Below, piece after piece: positions 18,153 to 26,052 of a stretch of 64,000 nt of DNA. The notes under the pieces were generated by a model, which searched no databases, was not told the DNA's origin, and worked only from the letters and a program-made list of their open reading frames with translations. The stretch is from an uncultured Clostridia bacterium (lineage in GTDB: Bacteria > Bacillota > Clostridia > Oscillospirales > Ruminococcaceae): contig CAMUJF010000015.1 in the NCBI GenBank assembly GCA_947089135.1, positions 3,883 to 67,882 on the forward strand, read 5' to 3'. How positions within the stretch are numbered: the first letter of the stretch is position 1; the number at the start of each line of letters is the position of its first letter. Made by a program: the position numbers and the translations under genes.

Positions 18153-18197
18153 GATTGTATATTTTTAAAACTACGAAAATTAAGGACGGTAATTTTT

Positions 18198-19832
18198 ATG
18201 CCCATTACTGAAATTCTTGAACAGAACTGTGAAAAATTCGGGAGCGATACCGCTCTCGTTGAGATCAATCCCGATATTCAGGAGACCCGCCGCGTGACGT
18301 GGAAGGAGTACGAGCTGATAGAGCCGGGAACGCTCTGTCACTACCGCCGCGAGATCACATGGAACGTCTTCAACGAAAAGGCGAACCGCTTTGCGAACCT
18401 GCTCCTGAGCCGCGGGATCAAAAAGGGAGACAAGGTTGCCATACTGCTTATGAACTGTCTCGAATGGCTGCCTATCTATTTCGGAATACTTAAAACAGGG
18501 GCGCTGGCGGTGCCGCTGAATTTCCGCTACACCTCCGAGGAGATCAAGTACTGCCTCGATCTGTCCGAAAGCGACGTGCTTGTTTTCGGTCCCGAATTTA
18601 TCGGAAGAGTCGAGGAGATCGCCGACGATATCAGCAGGCACAGGCTTCTTTTCTTTGTGGGAGGCAGCTGTCCCACCTTTGCGGAGGACTACGACCGCCT
18701 TACCGCAAACTGCTCCAGCGTTTCCCCCGATATCAAGCTTACCGACGACGATTACGCCGCGATATATTTTTCTTCGGGAACGACAGGTTTCCCCAAGGCG
18801 ATACTCCACAAGCATATGAGCCTTATGCACTCCGCGAGAGTTGAACAGAACCACCACGGTCAGACCAAGGACGATATCTTCCTGTGCATTCCTCCGCTGT
18901 ACCATACGGGAGCTAAAATGCACTGGTTCGGCTCTTTCCTTGCGGGAGGAAAATCTGTCCTGCTGAGGGGCGTTAAACCAAAGACTATTCTTGAGGCGGT
19001 GTCCTCGGAGGAATGCACAATAGTGTGGCTTTTGGTGCCATGGGCGCAGGATATCCTTGACGCCATTGAAAGCGGCGAGATAAAGCTATCCGACTACAAG
19101 ACGGATCAGTGGAGACTTATGCACATCGGCGCGCAGCCCGTCCCCCCAAGCCTTATCACAAGGTGGAAAAAATATTTTCCGAATCATTTGTACGATACAA
19201 ACTACGGTCTCAGCGAGTCCATAGGTCCCGGCTGCGTACATCTGGGCGTGGAGAATATCCATAAGGTGGGTGCCATAGGCAAGGCGGGCTTCGGCTGGGA
19301 GACCAAGATAGTGGACGAAAACGGAAATACCGTGGAGCGCGGCAAGGTAGGCGAGCTTGCGGTCAAAGGTCCGGGTGTGATGACCTGCTACTATAACGAC
19401 CCCGAGGCTACCGCCGAAGTTTTAAAGGACGGCTGGCTCTTTACAGGGGATATGGCTCAGGAGGATGAGGACGGATTCATTTTCCTTGTGGACCGCAAAA
19501 AGGACGTTATCATTTCGGGCGGCGAGAATCTTTATCCCGTACAGATAGAGGACTTCCTGCGGGGTCATGACGCGATAAAGGACGCGGCTGTAATAGGACT
19601 TCCCGACAAGCGTCTGGGAGAAATAGCCGCTGCTATAATCGAAATAAAACCCGATCATAAATGCACCGAGGCGGAGATCGCTGAATTCTGCAACGGACTG
19701 CCCCGCTATAAGCGTCCGCACAAAATAATTTTTGCTGACATTCCCAGAAATCCCACAGGCAAGATCGAGAAGCCCAAGCTCCGCGAGATATACTGCGGCG
19801 AAAGCGTTGTGGCTAAGCAGAACAAAGGCTGA
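18198..19832 (+). CDS. AMP-forming acyl-CoA synthetase/ligase
   Basis: A 544-residue member of the ANL adenylating enzymes. The phosphate loop YFSSGTTGFPKA is near residue 195, YGLSES near 335, GWLFTGDMA near 415, DRKKDVIISGGENLYP near 435 and the C-terminal catalytic Lys in PTGKIEK near 525. These enzymes activate a carboxylate as acyl-AMP and pass it to CoA. The closest general pattern is medium/long-chain fatty-acid ligase; the substrate is not decided by sequence. The ATG at 18198 follows AAGGACGG. A secreted protein gene follows 28 bases later. Confidence 0.9.
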   Translation: MPITEILEQNCEKFGSDTALVEINPDIQETRRVTWKEYELIEPGTLCHYRREITWNVFNEKANRFANLLLSRGIKKGDKVAILLMNCLEWLPIYFGILKTGALAVPLNFRYTSEEIKYCLDLSESDVLVFGPEFIGRVEEIADDISRHRLLFFVGGSCPTFAEDYDRLTANCSSVSPDIKLTDDDYAAIYFSSGTTGFPKAILHKHMSLMHSARVEQNHHGQTKDDIFLCIPPLYHTGAKMHWFGSFLAGGKSVLLRGVKPKTILEAVSSEECTIVWLLVPWAQDILDAIESGEIKLSDYKTDQWRLMHIGAQPVPPSLITRWKKYFPNHLYDTNYGLSESIGPGCVHLGVENIHKVGAIGKAGFGWETKIVDENGNTVERGKVGELAVKGPGVMTCYYNDPEATAEVLKDGWLFTGDMAQEDEDGFIFLVDRKKDVIISGGENLYPVQIEDFLRGHDAIKDAAVIGLPDKRLGEIAAAIIEIKPDHKCTEAEIAEFCNGLPRYKRPHKIIFADIPRNPTGKIEKPKLREIYCGESVVAKQNKG

Positions 19833-19860
19833 GCGCACAGTCAATATGAAAGGAATTATT

Positions 19861-21132
19861 ATGAAACTAATGGCAATGGCAAAAAAACTTGCCGCGGCTG
19901 TTCTTGCTGCGGGAATGATAACAGTCCTGCCGTCATACGGAGGAGTTCACGATATTGCGGTAACAGCGTCCGCCGAGACGACCGCGGACGGTTTTGTCAT
20001 CGAGAACATTGACGGAAAAAGACTGGTCACAGGCTACACGGGCGCGGGCGGAGCGATAAAAATTCCCGCCGACGTTGACGGCATAGGCGCATTTGCGTTC
20101 AGCACGAACAGTGCGGTAACAAGCCTTTCCGTACCGTCGGGAGTTCCAAAGAGCTTTTATATCGATGAACACGCTTTTTACGACTGCGTAAACCTTAAAA
20201 CCGTAAGCATAAACGCAAACATCACAAGCATTGGCAAATCCGCGTTTCACGGCTGTCTGAACCTTGAGACAGTTACTTTTAAGGGTAACGTTACGAACGG
20301 CATAGGAACACGCGCTTTCGCAAACTGCCATAAGCTGAAAAAGGTGGATTTCACCAAATCAAACGCAAAGCTGGGAGGTCTTAGCGGAGCCTCCTTTGAA
20401 AATAATTTTGAGCTTACGGAAGTAAATCTTCCCGACCGTACAGGCGCGGTATACGGCTACAACTTCAGCAACTGCCCCAAGCTTGAAAGCCTGAGGATAC
20501 CCGAAAGCACTAAGATCGTGGGTACTGAAGTATTCGGCTATATGTTCGGCTGCAAAAAGAAAGGCTTTTATCTGTCAATGGACGGAAACGGTCAGTCGGA
20601 GCGTTCCGTAAAAGCCGACGGAACAAAATCCTTGTACGTTCTTGAGCTTTACACCGCCGACTCGGCAAAGTTCCAAAAAAACGGCGGAGTGCTTTACGAT
20701 TCCACCCTTTTCAGCGGGGACAAAAAAATCACTCAGCAGCCTATTACGCTTATCGTAACAGAGGACTCCGACGCGGAAAGATACGCAATGGAAAACGGTA
20801 TTGCCTTTAAGTACGATACGGGTGAAAGCGAGTCTGTTTTCTCAGGCTTCAAGACTACCTCCACAAGCAGCTCGATAACTCTTACATGGAACGCCGTCGA
20901 GGGCGCGGAGCTTTACAAGGTCTATATGTACAACAGCGAAACGGGAAAATTCACCAAGTACAAGGACGTTAAAAACCCCAAATGCAGGGTGAACGGTCTT
21001 GAAGCTGATACAAAGTACAGATTCAAGGCAGTGGTTTATACAAAGGACGCGGACGGCAAGCTTGTCAAGGGAGAGACCTCAAAGGCGGTGAGCGCGACCA
21101 CAACCGACAAGAAGTCCGGCGCCGACAAATAG
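19861..21132 (+). CDS. Secreted BspA-like leucine-rich repeat protein with FN3 domain
   Basis: 423 residues from the ATG at 19861, which follows GAAAGGAAT. A signal peptide (MAKKLAAAVLAAGMIT) ends at a likely ASAET cleavage site near residue 40. Several BspA-type LRR units follow (IPADVDGIGAFAF; HAFYDCVNLKTVSI; SAFHGCLNLETVTF; RAFANCHKLKKVDF). The last 95 residues form a fibronectin type III domain (SSITLTWNAVEGAELYKVY). There is no sortase motif or other wall anchor, so it is probably released or loosely attached. Such proteins often bind host or substrate surfaces in gut bacteria; the ligand is unknown. Confidence 0.88.
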   Translation: MKLMAMAKKLAAAVLAAGMITVLPSYGGVHDIAVTASAETTADGFVIENIDGKRLVTGYTGAGGAIKIPADVDGIGAFAFSTNSAVTSLSVPSGVPKSFYIDEHAFYDCVNLKTVSINANITSIGKSAFHGCLNLETVTFKGNVTNGIGTRAFANCHKLKKVDFTKSNAKLGGLSGASFENNFELTEVNLPDRTGAVYGYNFSNCPKLESLRIPESTKIVGTEVFGYMFGCKKKGFYLSMDGNGQSERSVKADGTKSLYVLELYTADSAKFQKNGGVLYDSTLFSGDKKITQQPITLIVTEDSDAERYAMENGIAFKYDTGESESVFSGFKTTSTSSSITLTWNAVEGAELYKVYMYNSETGKFTKYKDVKNPKCRVNGLEADTKYRFKAVVYTKDADGKLVKGETSKAVSATTTDKKSGADK

Positions 21133-21137
21133 TAAAA

Positions 21138-21177
21138 AAAGCCTCCTATGGTTTCTGCTATACCATAGGAGGCTTTA
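21138..21177 (+). terminator. Terminator after the LRR protein gene
   Basis: GCCTCCTATGGT pairs perfectly with ACCATAGGAGGC and is followed by TTTA; the A run before it makes it usable on both strands. Confidence 0.8.
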
Positions 21178-21287
21178 CCGTTCGGGTCATTGCCGCGGTC
21201 TGATATTTTTATTTATGTATTTGAACGTACCGTATCCATACGGCTAACCAACGGGCATACAGCCGATACTTTGTAACGTACGCCATT

Positions 21288-21998
21288 CTACCGCGTTCTT
21301 GAATTATATCTGACAACATATTTCTGAAATTCCTGCTTAAATTTTTTAGAATATAATTTCCCTATCATAGCTCTTTCGCCGTTATCAAAAAATATTTCGG
21401 AACTGGTGTGTCTGCGTATATGTTCAAAGCTCGCAATATAAGCGCGTTGACAGCGTACAAATTTCTTTGACGGAAGCTTGTTCTCAATAACCTTAAGGTG
21501 GACAAATACCTCCAGGCATTCGTTGACTGTTCTGATGACGGTATGCTTGCTCTGGGCTTCGGCATAAATTATATCTGATGTTTTTATTTTCCACGTTCCG
21601 TCGTTTGTTTTAAGTATCAGCAAATTGTCAAAATCAATTGATTTCAAATAATCGTCCAACGCACAGAAAAGCTTATGCTTGTCCACAGGCTTTCTCAAAA
21701 ATCGGAAGGTATTGACTTCAAAGGAATCCAGCGCGGCTTCGGGATATGCGCTGACAAAAATGATAGTGCAGTCGCAGTTTCCCTCGCGCATCTTCCGCGC
21801 AATTTTAATGCCGTCAACGTCCTTTAATTGGTAGTCCATAAAAATGACATCGTATTTTCTGAAAGACTCCAGCAGATCATATCCGCTTTCAAATTTGTCA
21901 ATAATAATGTCAATGCCTTTTTTCGATCCGTACTCCTGCAAAAGAACCGTTAAATGGTTAAGCATAGATTTTTCATCGTCGCACAATGCAACGAACAT
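21288..21998 (-). CDS. LytTR-family response regulator (orphan)
   Basis: The 236-residue product has a receiver domain (DDEKSML with the acidic pair, phospho-acceptor Asp in FMDYQL near residue 54, conserved Lys in LRKPVD near 102) and a C-terminal LytTR DNA-binding domain (about 130-236). It is similar to AgrA/ComE/VirR-type regulators, which bind paired 9-base repeats upstream of peptide or wall genes. No histidine kinase gene is next to it, so the partner is unknown. The ATG at 21998, after GAGGTGG, gives the expected N-terminus; an upstream in-frame start at 22013 is less likely. Confidence 0.9.
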   Translation of the reverse strand: MFVALCDDEKSMLNHLTVLLQEYGSKKGIDIIIDKFESGYDLLESFRKYDVIFMDYQLKDVDGIKIARKMREGNCDCTIIFVSAYPEAALDSFEVNTFRFLRKPVDKHKLFCALDDYLKSIDFDNLLILKTNDGTWKIKTSDIIYAEAQSKHTVIRTVNECLEVFVHLKVIENKLPSKKFVRCQRAYIASFEHIRRHTSSEIFFDNGERAMIGKLYSKKFKQEFQKYVVRYNSRTR

Positions 21999-22216
21999 AT
22001 TACACCACCTCATGCTATTCTATCATATTGCCAGGAAATATTCAATACAGTTTAATTCCTTAAAATAGTATTTTTATCCGAAAAATGTTGACCTGACAAG
22101 AAAAATAAAATAAAATGACAATTATACTGTAATTTATGAGAGCGGCAGTCAACGCGTATAACGAGCTGTTTTAAGTGCGGCGGCGTGCCGTAAATGTTTT
22201 TCAAAAGGAGATAAAA

Positions 22217-22681
22217 ATGCGCTTTATTGAAAATCAACAGCTGAGGTATGAAAATGTTTTATCTTACCGTACGAGAATAAGTGAAGAAGCTCTGCCGGAA
22301 CTTATACGATTCGTACGCGAAAATATCGGTTCCATGGGTCTGCTTATAACAGACGATATCATATTTTCTATCTCTGAAAGAATAACCGATGCCGACAGCG
22401 GCACAGCCATACTCGGAGTGGAATTTATCATACCTGTTGACAGGCGTTTAAAGAGCAGTTCAAAATATGTTTTCAAACCGGAATTCAGGATTGAAAACGC
22501 GGTCATGTATACATACAGCGGAGATATCCGCAAGCTCTCACAGGAAAGAAACAAGCTTTATGAATACATTCTGAGAAGAAATCTCAGACCTGTCACCGGA
22601 GTTTACTGCTGCGTCAAGGAGTTCAACGGCGTCTCAGGCATTATATGTATGTGTATCGGAATAAGCTGCAATTTGCTTTGA
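22217..22681 (+). CDS. Unknown 154-residue protein
   Basis: The ATG at 22217 follows AAAGGAGAT; the upstream in-frame start is ignored. The protein has two similar-looking alpha/beta halves (ITDDIIFSISER ... GVEFIIPVD; PVTGVYCCVKEF ... GIICMCIGI). The pattern recalls DUF5085/GyrI-like effector-binding folds, but I recognise no diagnostic motif. It is divergent from the LytTR regulator gene, with 218 bases between the two starts, and may be regulated with it. Confidence 0.65.
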   Translation: MRFIENQQLRYENVLSYRTRISEEALPELIRFVRENIGSMGLLITDDIIFSISERITDADSGTAILGVEFIIPVDRRLKSSSKYVFKPEFRIENAVMYTYSGDIRKLSQERNKLYEYILRRNLRPVTGVYCCVKEFNGVSGIICMCIGISCNLL

Positions 22682-22729
22682 AACCGATCGTTTTGCACGT
22701 CTCGCTTGCAGGCTTTCCCCGCAGCCGCC

Positions 22730-22797
22730 CGCAGTCATTCCGCATACTGTCTTAACAGGCGTAAATTATGCGGTATGTTGAATGACTGCAGGTCGGT
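22730..22797 (+). terminator. Long hairpin with T run
   Basis: GCAGTCATTC and GAATGACTGC frame a second arm pair CCGCATA/TATGCGG, giving a long stem, and GTCGGTTTTTAT follows. It lies in the 325-base gap before the PAS-GGDEF gene. The rest of the gap is AT-rich with one promoter. Confidence 0.6.
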
Positions 22798-22850
22798 TTT
22801 TATACACATCGAATTAATATATAATTAACAATTAATACTCACTATTACTC

Positions 22851-22879
22851 TTGAATATTTTGTAAACCTTGTGTATAAT
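22851..22879 (+). promoter_or_regulatory. Promoter of the PAS-GGDEF gene
   Basis: TTGAAT (22851-22856), a 17-base spacer and TATAAT (22874-22879). The leader to the start codon is about 120 bases and shows no riboswitch I recognise. Confidence 0.6.
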
Positions 22880-23006
22880 TATTTTAAATACCATGCAATT
22901 GTGCCTTGCGTGTGCCTTGCGGCTTACAGTTTGCAGACTGCCGATTCGCTGATATGCCGCTATGTTGCCGCACGATCCCGATCATGATTTTAACGAGGTG
23001 TGCCCG

Positions 23007-24647
23007 ATGTTTTTTAACCGTTTTACGGTCAGTATTTTAAGCTCAGACACAAAAACAGAAGCTCTGCTGAGCAGAGTTCCACAGCCGGAGGACAGCGTGT
23101 TTGATATAAAAACCTATTCCCGCCCCGAGGATATCGGCGCCGCGCCATCTTCCGGAAGCGCCGTGATCGCGGACTGCATAAGATTTCCCGATCTGCAGAG
23201 GGATATCTTTAATGCCGCAGCTGCCGCTGACAGCTATATAGTTCTGATAGTCCCCGCGGACAATATCCCGGACGAGGAACTTCTTGAAAGGACTTCCGAC
23301 ATTTGGGTAATGCCGTCTGACGCTGACGGCGAATACTGCGAGCGCTGCGAAAGACTTATTCGGACGGGCTTCAAACGGCTTATGGATAATATGAAATCCC
23401 GCGCCGACAGCCGCAGGACGGAAATATGCCTTAATACCGCCATAGACAGCATACCTGACCTTGTGTGGTTCAAGGACTCCCGAGGAGCGCACTTGAACGT
23501 AAACAATGCTTTCTGCAAAGCTGTGGAAAAAACCAAGTCCCAGATATATAAAAAGGGACATTACTACATATGGGATATTCCTAAAAGCGAATACGATCAG
23601 GGCGACTATGTTTGCCTTGAGTCCGAGGACATAGTAATGGAAGCACGAAAGACCTGCCTGTTTGACGAAAAGGTCAAGACCAAAGCGGGTATGTGTCAGT
23701 TCAAAACATATAAGTCACCACTTATCGACTCCGACGGAAATATTTTCGGCACCTGCGGCATTGCCCGCGACGTTACCGATATACAGAACACAAATAACGA
23801 GCTGGACGTAGTTCTGGAGAGTATGCCGTACGCCGTTATTGTCGCTGACAGGCACAATTCCGTCATCAGCACCAATTCAAAATTCAGCAGCTATTTTCCG
23901 GAAGAGGATAGCATTATCGGGAAAGATTTTAACGTTTGGAAGGAAAAAGCTCTTTCCGGTCACAGGGTAAACGCCGACGGCTGCGTTGAGATCACCAAAG
24001 CCGCGAAGGACGGCGAGAAAACGCTTGTTTTTATCGAGCAGCCGGTTATTGACATTTTTGATAAAAACATCGGCACCGTTAATATTTTCCGCGATATCAC
24101 CCTTGAGAGAAGCTTTGAGCGTCAGACTCTGAGGAACGCTAACACGGACTTTATGACGGGGCTGAACAACAGAAGAAGCCTTTTCTCGTACCTTGAAACG
24201 GTCAAAAGCGTCCCACAGCTATCGCTTATAACTATCGATCTGGATAACTTCAAATCGGTAAACGACAGTTTCGGGCACCCCATGGGGGACGAAGCGCTTA
24301 TCCGAACCTCTGCCATGCTCAAAAAATGTTTTCCCGACGATTTCATAGCCAGGCTCGGAGGAGACGAGTTCCTTGTGGTAATAAGCGAGAAACGCTCGGA
24401 AAGCGAGCTTGAAAGCATTACCCAAAATCTGCTCGATACCCTTTGCGGATTCTATAAGAGCCGCAAAGAATTTGAGAATATGTCCGCCAGTGCGGGTGTG
24501 TCCTATGCTGTCATCGAGTCGGGCGAACACGACATTGAAAAGCTTATGGTAAACAGCGACAGCGCGCTTTACTGCGCAAAAAATCTGGGAAAAGCCACGT
24601 TCAGGGTATACGGAAAAGCGGTTCGGGAGGGCATTAAACCGCACTGA
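23007..24647 (+). CDS. PAS-PAS-GGDEF diguanylate cyclase
   Basis: 546 residues without membrane spans. The first 120 residues look like a receiver-type fold lacking a clear phospho-acceptor. A PAS domain begins near AIDSIPDLVWFKD, a second near VLESMPYAVIVADR, and the C-terminal GGDEF domain has the canonical RLGGDEF with DLDNFKSVND upstream. It should make cyclic-di-GMP, with PAS domains sensing a small ligand or redox state. The ATG at 23007 (after GAGGTG) is preferred over the one at 22962. It is the second cyclic-di-GMP gene within 8 kb. Confidence 0.88.
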   Translation: MFFNRFTVSILSSDTKTEALLSRVPQPEDSVFDIKTYSRPEDIGAAPSSGSAVIADCIRFPDLQRDIFNAAAAADSYIVLIVPADNIPDEELLERTSDIWVMPSDADGEYCERCERLIRTGFKRLMDNMKSRADSRRTEICLNTAIDSIPDLVWFKDSRGAHLNVNNAFCKAVEKTKSQIYKKGHYYIWDIPKSEYDQGDYVCLESEDIVMEARKTCLFDEKVKTKAGMCQFKTYKSPLIDSDGNIFGTCGIARDVTDIQNTNNELDVVLESMPYAVIVADRHNSVISTNSKFSSYFPEEDSIIGKDFNVWKEKALSGHRVNADGCVEITKAAKDGEKTLVFIEQPVIDIFDKNIGTVNIFRDITLERSFERQTLRNANTDFMTGLNNRRSLFSYLETVKSVPQLSLITIDLDNFKSVNDSFGHPMGDEALIRTSAMLKKCFPDDFIARLGGDEFLVVISEKRSESELESITQNLLDTLCGFYKSRKEFENMSASAGVSYAVIESGEHDIEKLMVNSDSALYCAKNLGKATFRVYGKAVREGIKPH

Positions 24648-24686
24648 CTGAACTGACCTTTTGCCGCCGCAAATCACATAAAAAAC

Positions 24687-24726
24687 AAAGGCAATACCGT
24701 TTTGTAAGAATCGGTATTGCCTTTTA
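24687..24726. terminator. Bidirectional terminator between convergent genes
   Basis: AAAGGCAATACCG pairs with CGGTATTGCCTTT, with A and T runs at both sides, between the GGDEF gene and the glutaredoxin gene on the other strand. Confidence 0.8.
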
Positions 24727-24753
24727 TTTTCCAAATCCATAAACTCAGCAAAT

Positions 24754-24981
24754 TCAGCCAAGCAGGCTGTCTATTCTGGGCTTGTCAAAGCCGATAACGA
24801 CCTCTCCGCCGTCGAAAACAGTAACGGGAATGCCTGTCTGTCCCGAAACGCTTACAAGCTTGTCGTAGTTTTCGCGGGATTCCGAAACGTCTATCACGTC
24901 GTATTCGACCCTTCTGCTGTCAAGATAAGCCTTGAGCTTTGTGCAGTATCCGCAGCTGTCCGATGAAAAAACTTTTATCAT
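24754..24981 (-). CDS. Glutaredoxin-like (NrdH-type) redox protein
   Basis: A 75-residue thioredoxin-fold protein with CGYC near residue 10, the cis-Pro loop TGIPVTV and the C-terminal GFDKPRIDSLL. Its size and the adjacent thioredoxin-reductase gene 15 bases upstream suggest it is reduced by that flavoenzyme rather than by glutathione. It is the last gene of a minus-strand run and ends before a shared terminator. Confidence 0.88.
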   Translation of the reverse strand: MIKVFSSDSCGYCTKLKAYLDSRRVEYDVIDVSESRENYDKLVSVSGQTGIPVTVFDGGEVVIGFDKPRIDSLLG

Positions 24982-24996
24982 AGTTATCGCTCCTTT

Positions 24997-25995
24997 TTAA
25001 TTTTTTCCTGTTTTTTGCATTATATATTTTTCCGCGCTGAGAGCCGCTATAGCGCCGTCCGAAACGGCAGTAACAATCTGTCTGTACTTTTTCGTACGCA
25101 CGTCTCCCGCGGCGAAAACGCCCTCCACGCTTGTCCGCATATCGTCGCCGGCTTCGATGTAGCCGTACTTGTCAAGCTCCACGCTGCCGCGGAGAAGCTC
25201 CGTTCTCGGCGCGCTTCCGATATAGGTAAACACCGCGGACAGGGGTATTTTGCGTTCCTCCAGAGTCAAAGTGTCGGCAACAAGAGCGTAGTCCAGAAAA
25301 TCCGCGCTGTTACTATTGCTGCCATTGCTACCATTGCTGCCGCGGCTGTCTTCGTCCGCCGAATTGCCCACATCTATAAGGTCTGTGTTGTACAGTATCT
25401 TAATATTGGGAGTTCTTTCCGCTCTTTCGAGAATAGCCTTTTCCGCGTGAAAGCTGCTTTTTCTGCGTATCATTATTACCTTTTCCGCAATATTGGAAAG
25501 ATAGAGAGCCTCCTCCACGGCGGCGCTTCCTCCGCCGACCACTCCCACTGTTTTTCCCTTGTAGGCAGCCCCGTCGCACAGGGCGCAGTAGTGTATGCCC
25601 TTGCCGCGGAATCTTGCTTCATTCCGTACCAGCAGAGGCTTTGGAACAGCTCCCGTAGCGATAATCACAGCCGTGGGTTCATAAATTTTATCTTCGGTAA
25701 TTATCCTTTTTATGCCGTCGGAAAGCTCCGCCCGCTCTATCTCGTCGAACTCGTCGATCTCAACGCCAAGAGACTGAGCGTGACCGCGCATTTTTGCAGA
25801 CAGCTCCGCGCCGGATATGCTGTTGAAGCCGGGATAATTTTCAACAATGCTGCTGACCGCGACCTGTCCTCCAACAATGCCTTTTTCCAGCACAAGAGGA
25901 TCAAGTCCCGCCCTTGCGGCATATATGGCGGCGGTAAGTCCCGCAGGACCCGCGCCTATTATAATAAGCTTTTTTTCAATAATTTTCTTTTCCAT
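24997..25995 (-). CDS. trxB: Thioredoxin-disulfide reductase
   Basis: 332 residues from the ATG at 25995. It has the FAD motif IIGAGPAGLTAAIYAARAG, redox-active CALCDG near residue 140, the NADPH motif GVVGGGSAAVEEA and the C-terminal FAD motif GVFAAGDVRTK. The start has only a weak ribosome site; an in-frame TTG at 26013 lies inside the preceding terminator hairpin and is less likely. Unusually, an insert made of repeated Gly-Ser-Asn units (near residue 230) sits in the NADPH domain. It is paired with the glutaredoxin gene. Confidence 0.92.
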   Translation of the reverse strand: MEKKIIEKKLIIIGAGPAGLTAAIYAARAGLDPLVLEKGIVGGQVAVSSIVENYPGFNSISGAELSAKMRGHAQSLGVEIDEFDEIERAELSDGIKRIITEDKIYEPTAVIIATGAVPKPLLVRNEARFRGKGIHYCALCDGAAYKGKTVGVVGGGSAAVEEALYLSNIAEKVIMIRRKSSFHAEKAILERAERTPNIKILYNTDLIDVGNSADEDSRGSNGSNGSNSNSADFLDYALVADTLTLEERKIPLSAVFTYIGSAPRTELLRGSVELDKYGYIEAGDDMRTSVEGVFAAGDVRTKKYRQIVTAVSDGAIAALSAEKYIMQKTGKN

Positions 25996-26012
25996 AATGA
26001 ATACTATATGCA

Positions 26013-26043
26013 AAAATCTTCCGAAAATTCGGAAGATTTTTAT
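26013..26043. terminator. Terminator between ispH-S1 and trxB
   Basis: AAAATCTTCCGAA and TTCGGAAGATTTTT form an almost perfect palindrome just after the ispH-S1 stop codon. It would limit read-through into trxB and glutaredoxin. Confidence 0.75.
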
Positions 26044-26052
26044 TGTTTTAAA

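Noticed and set aside
22800..23006. Possible cyclic-di-GMP riboswitch before the PAS-GGDEF gene
   Set aside because: The leader is long enough, but I could not find the conserved tetraloop/receptor elements or the GC-rich junction of either known class.
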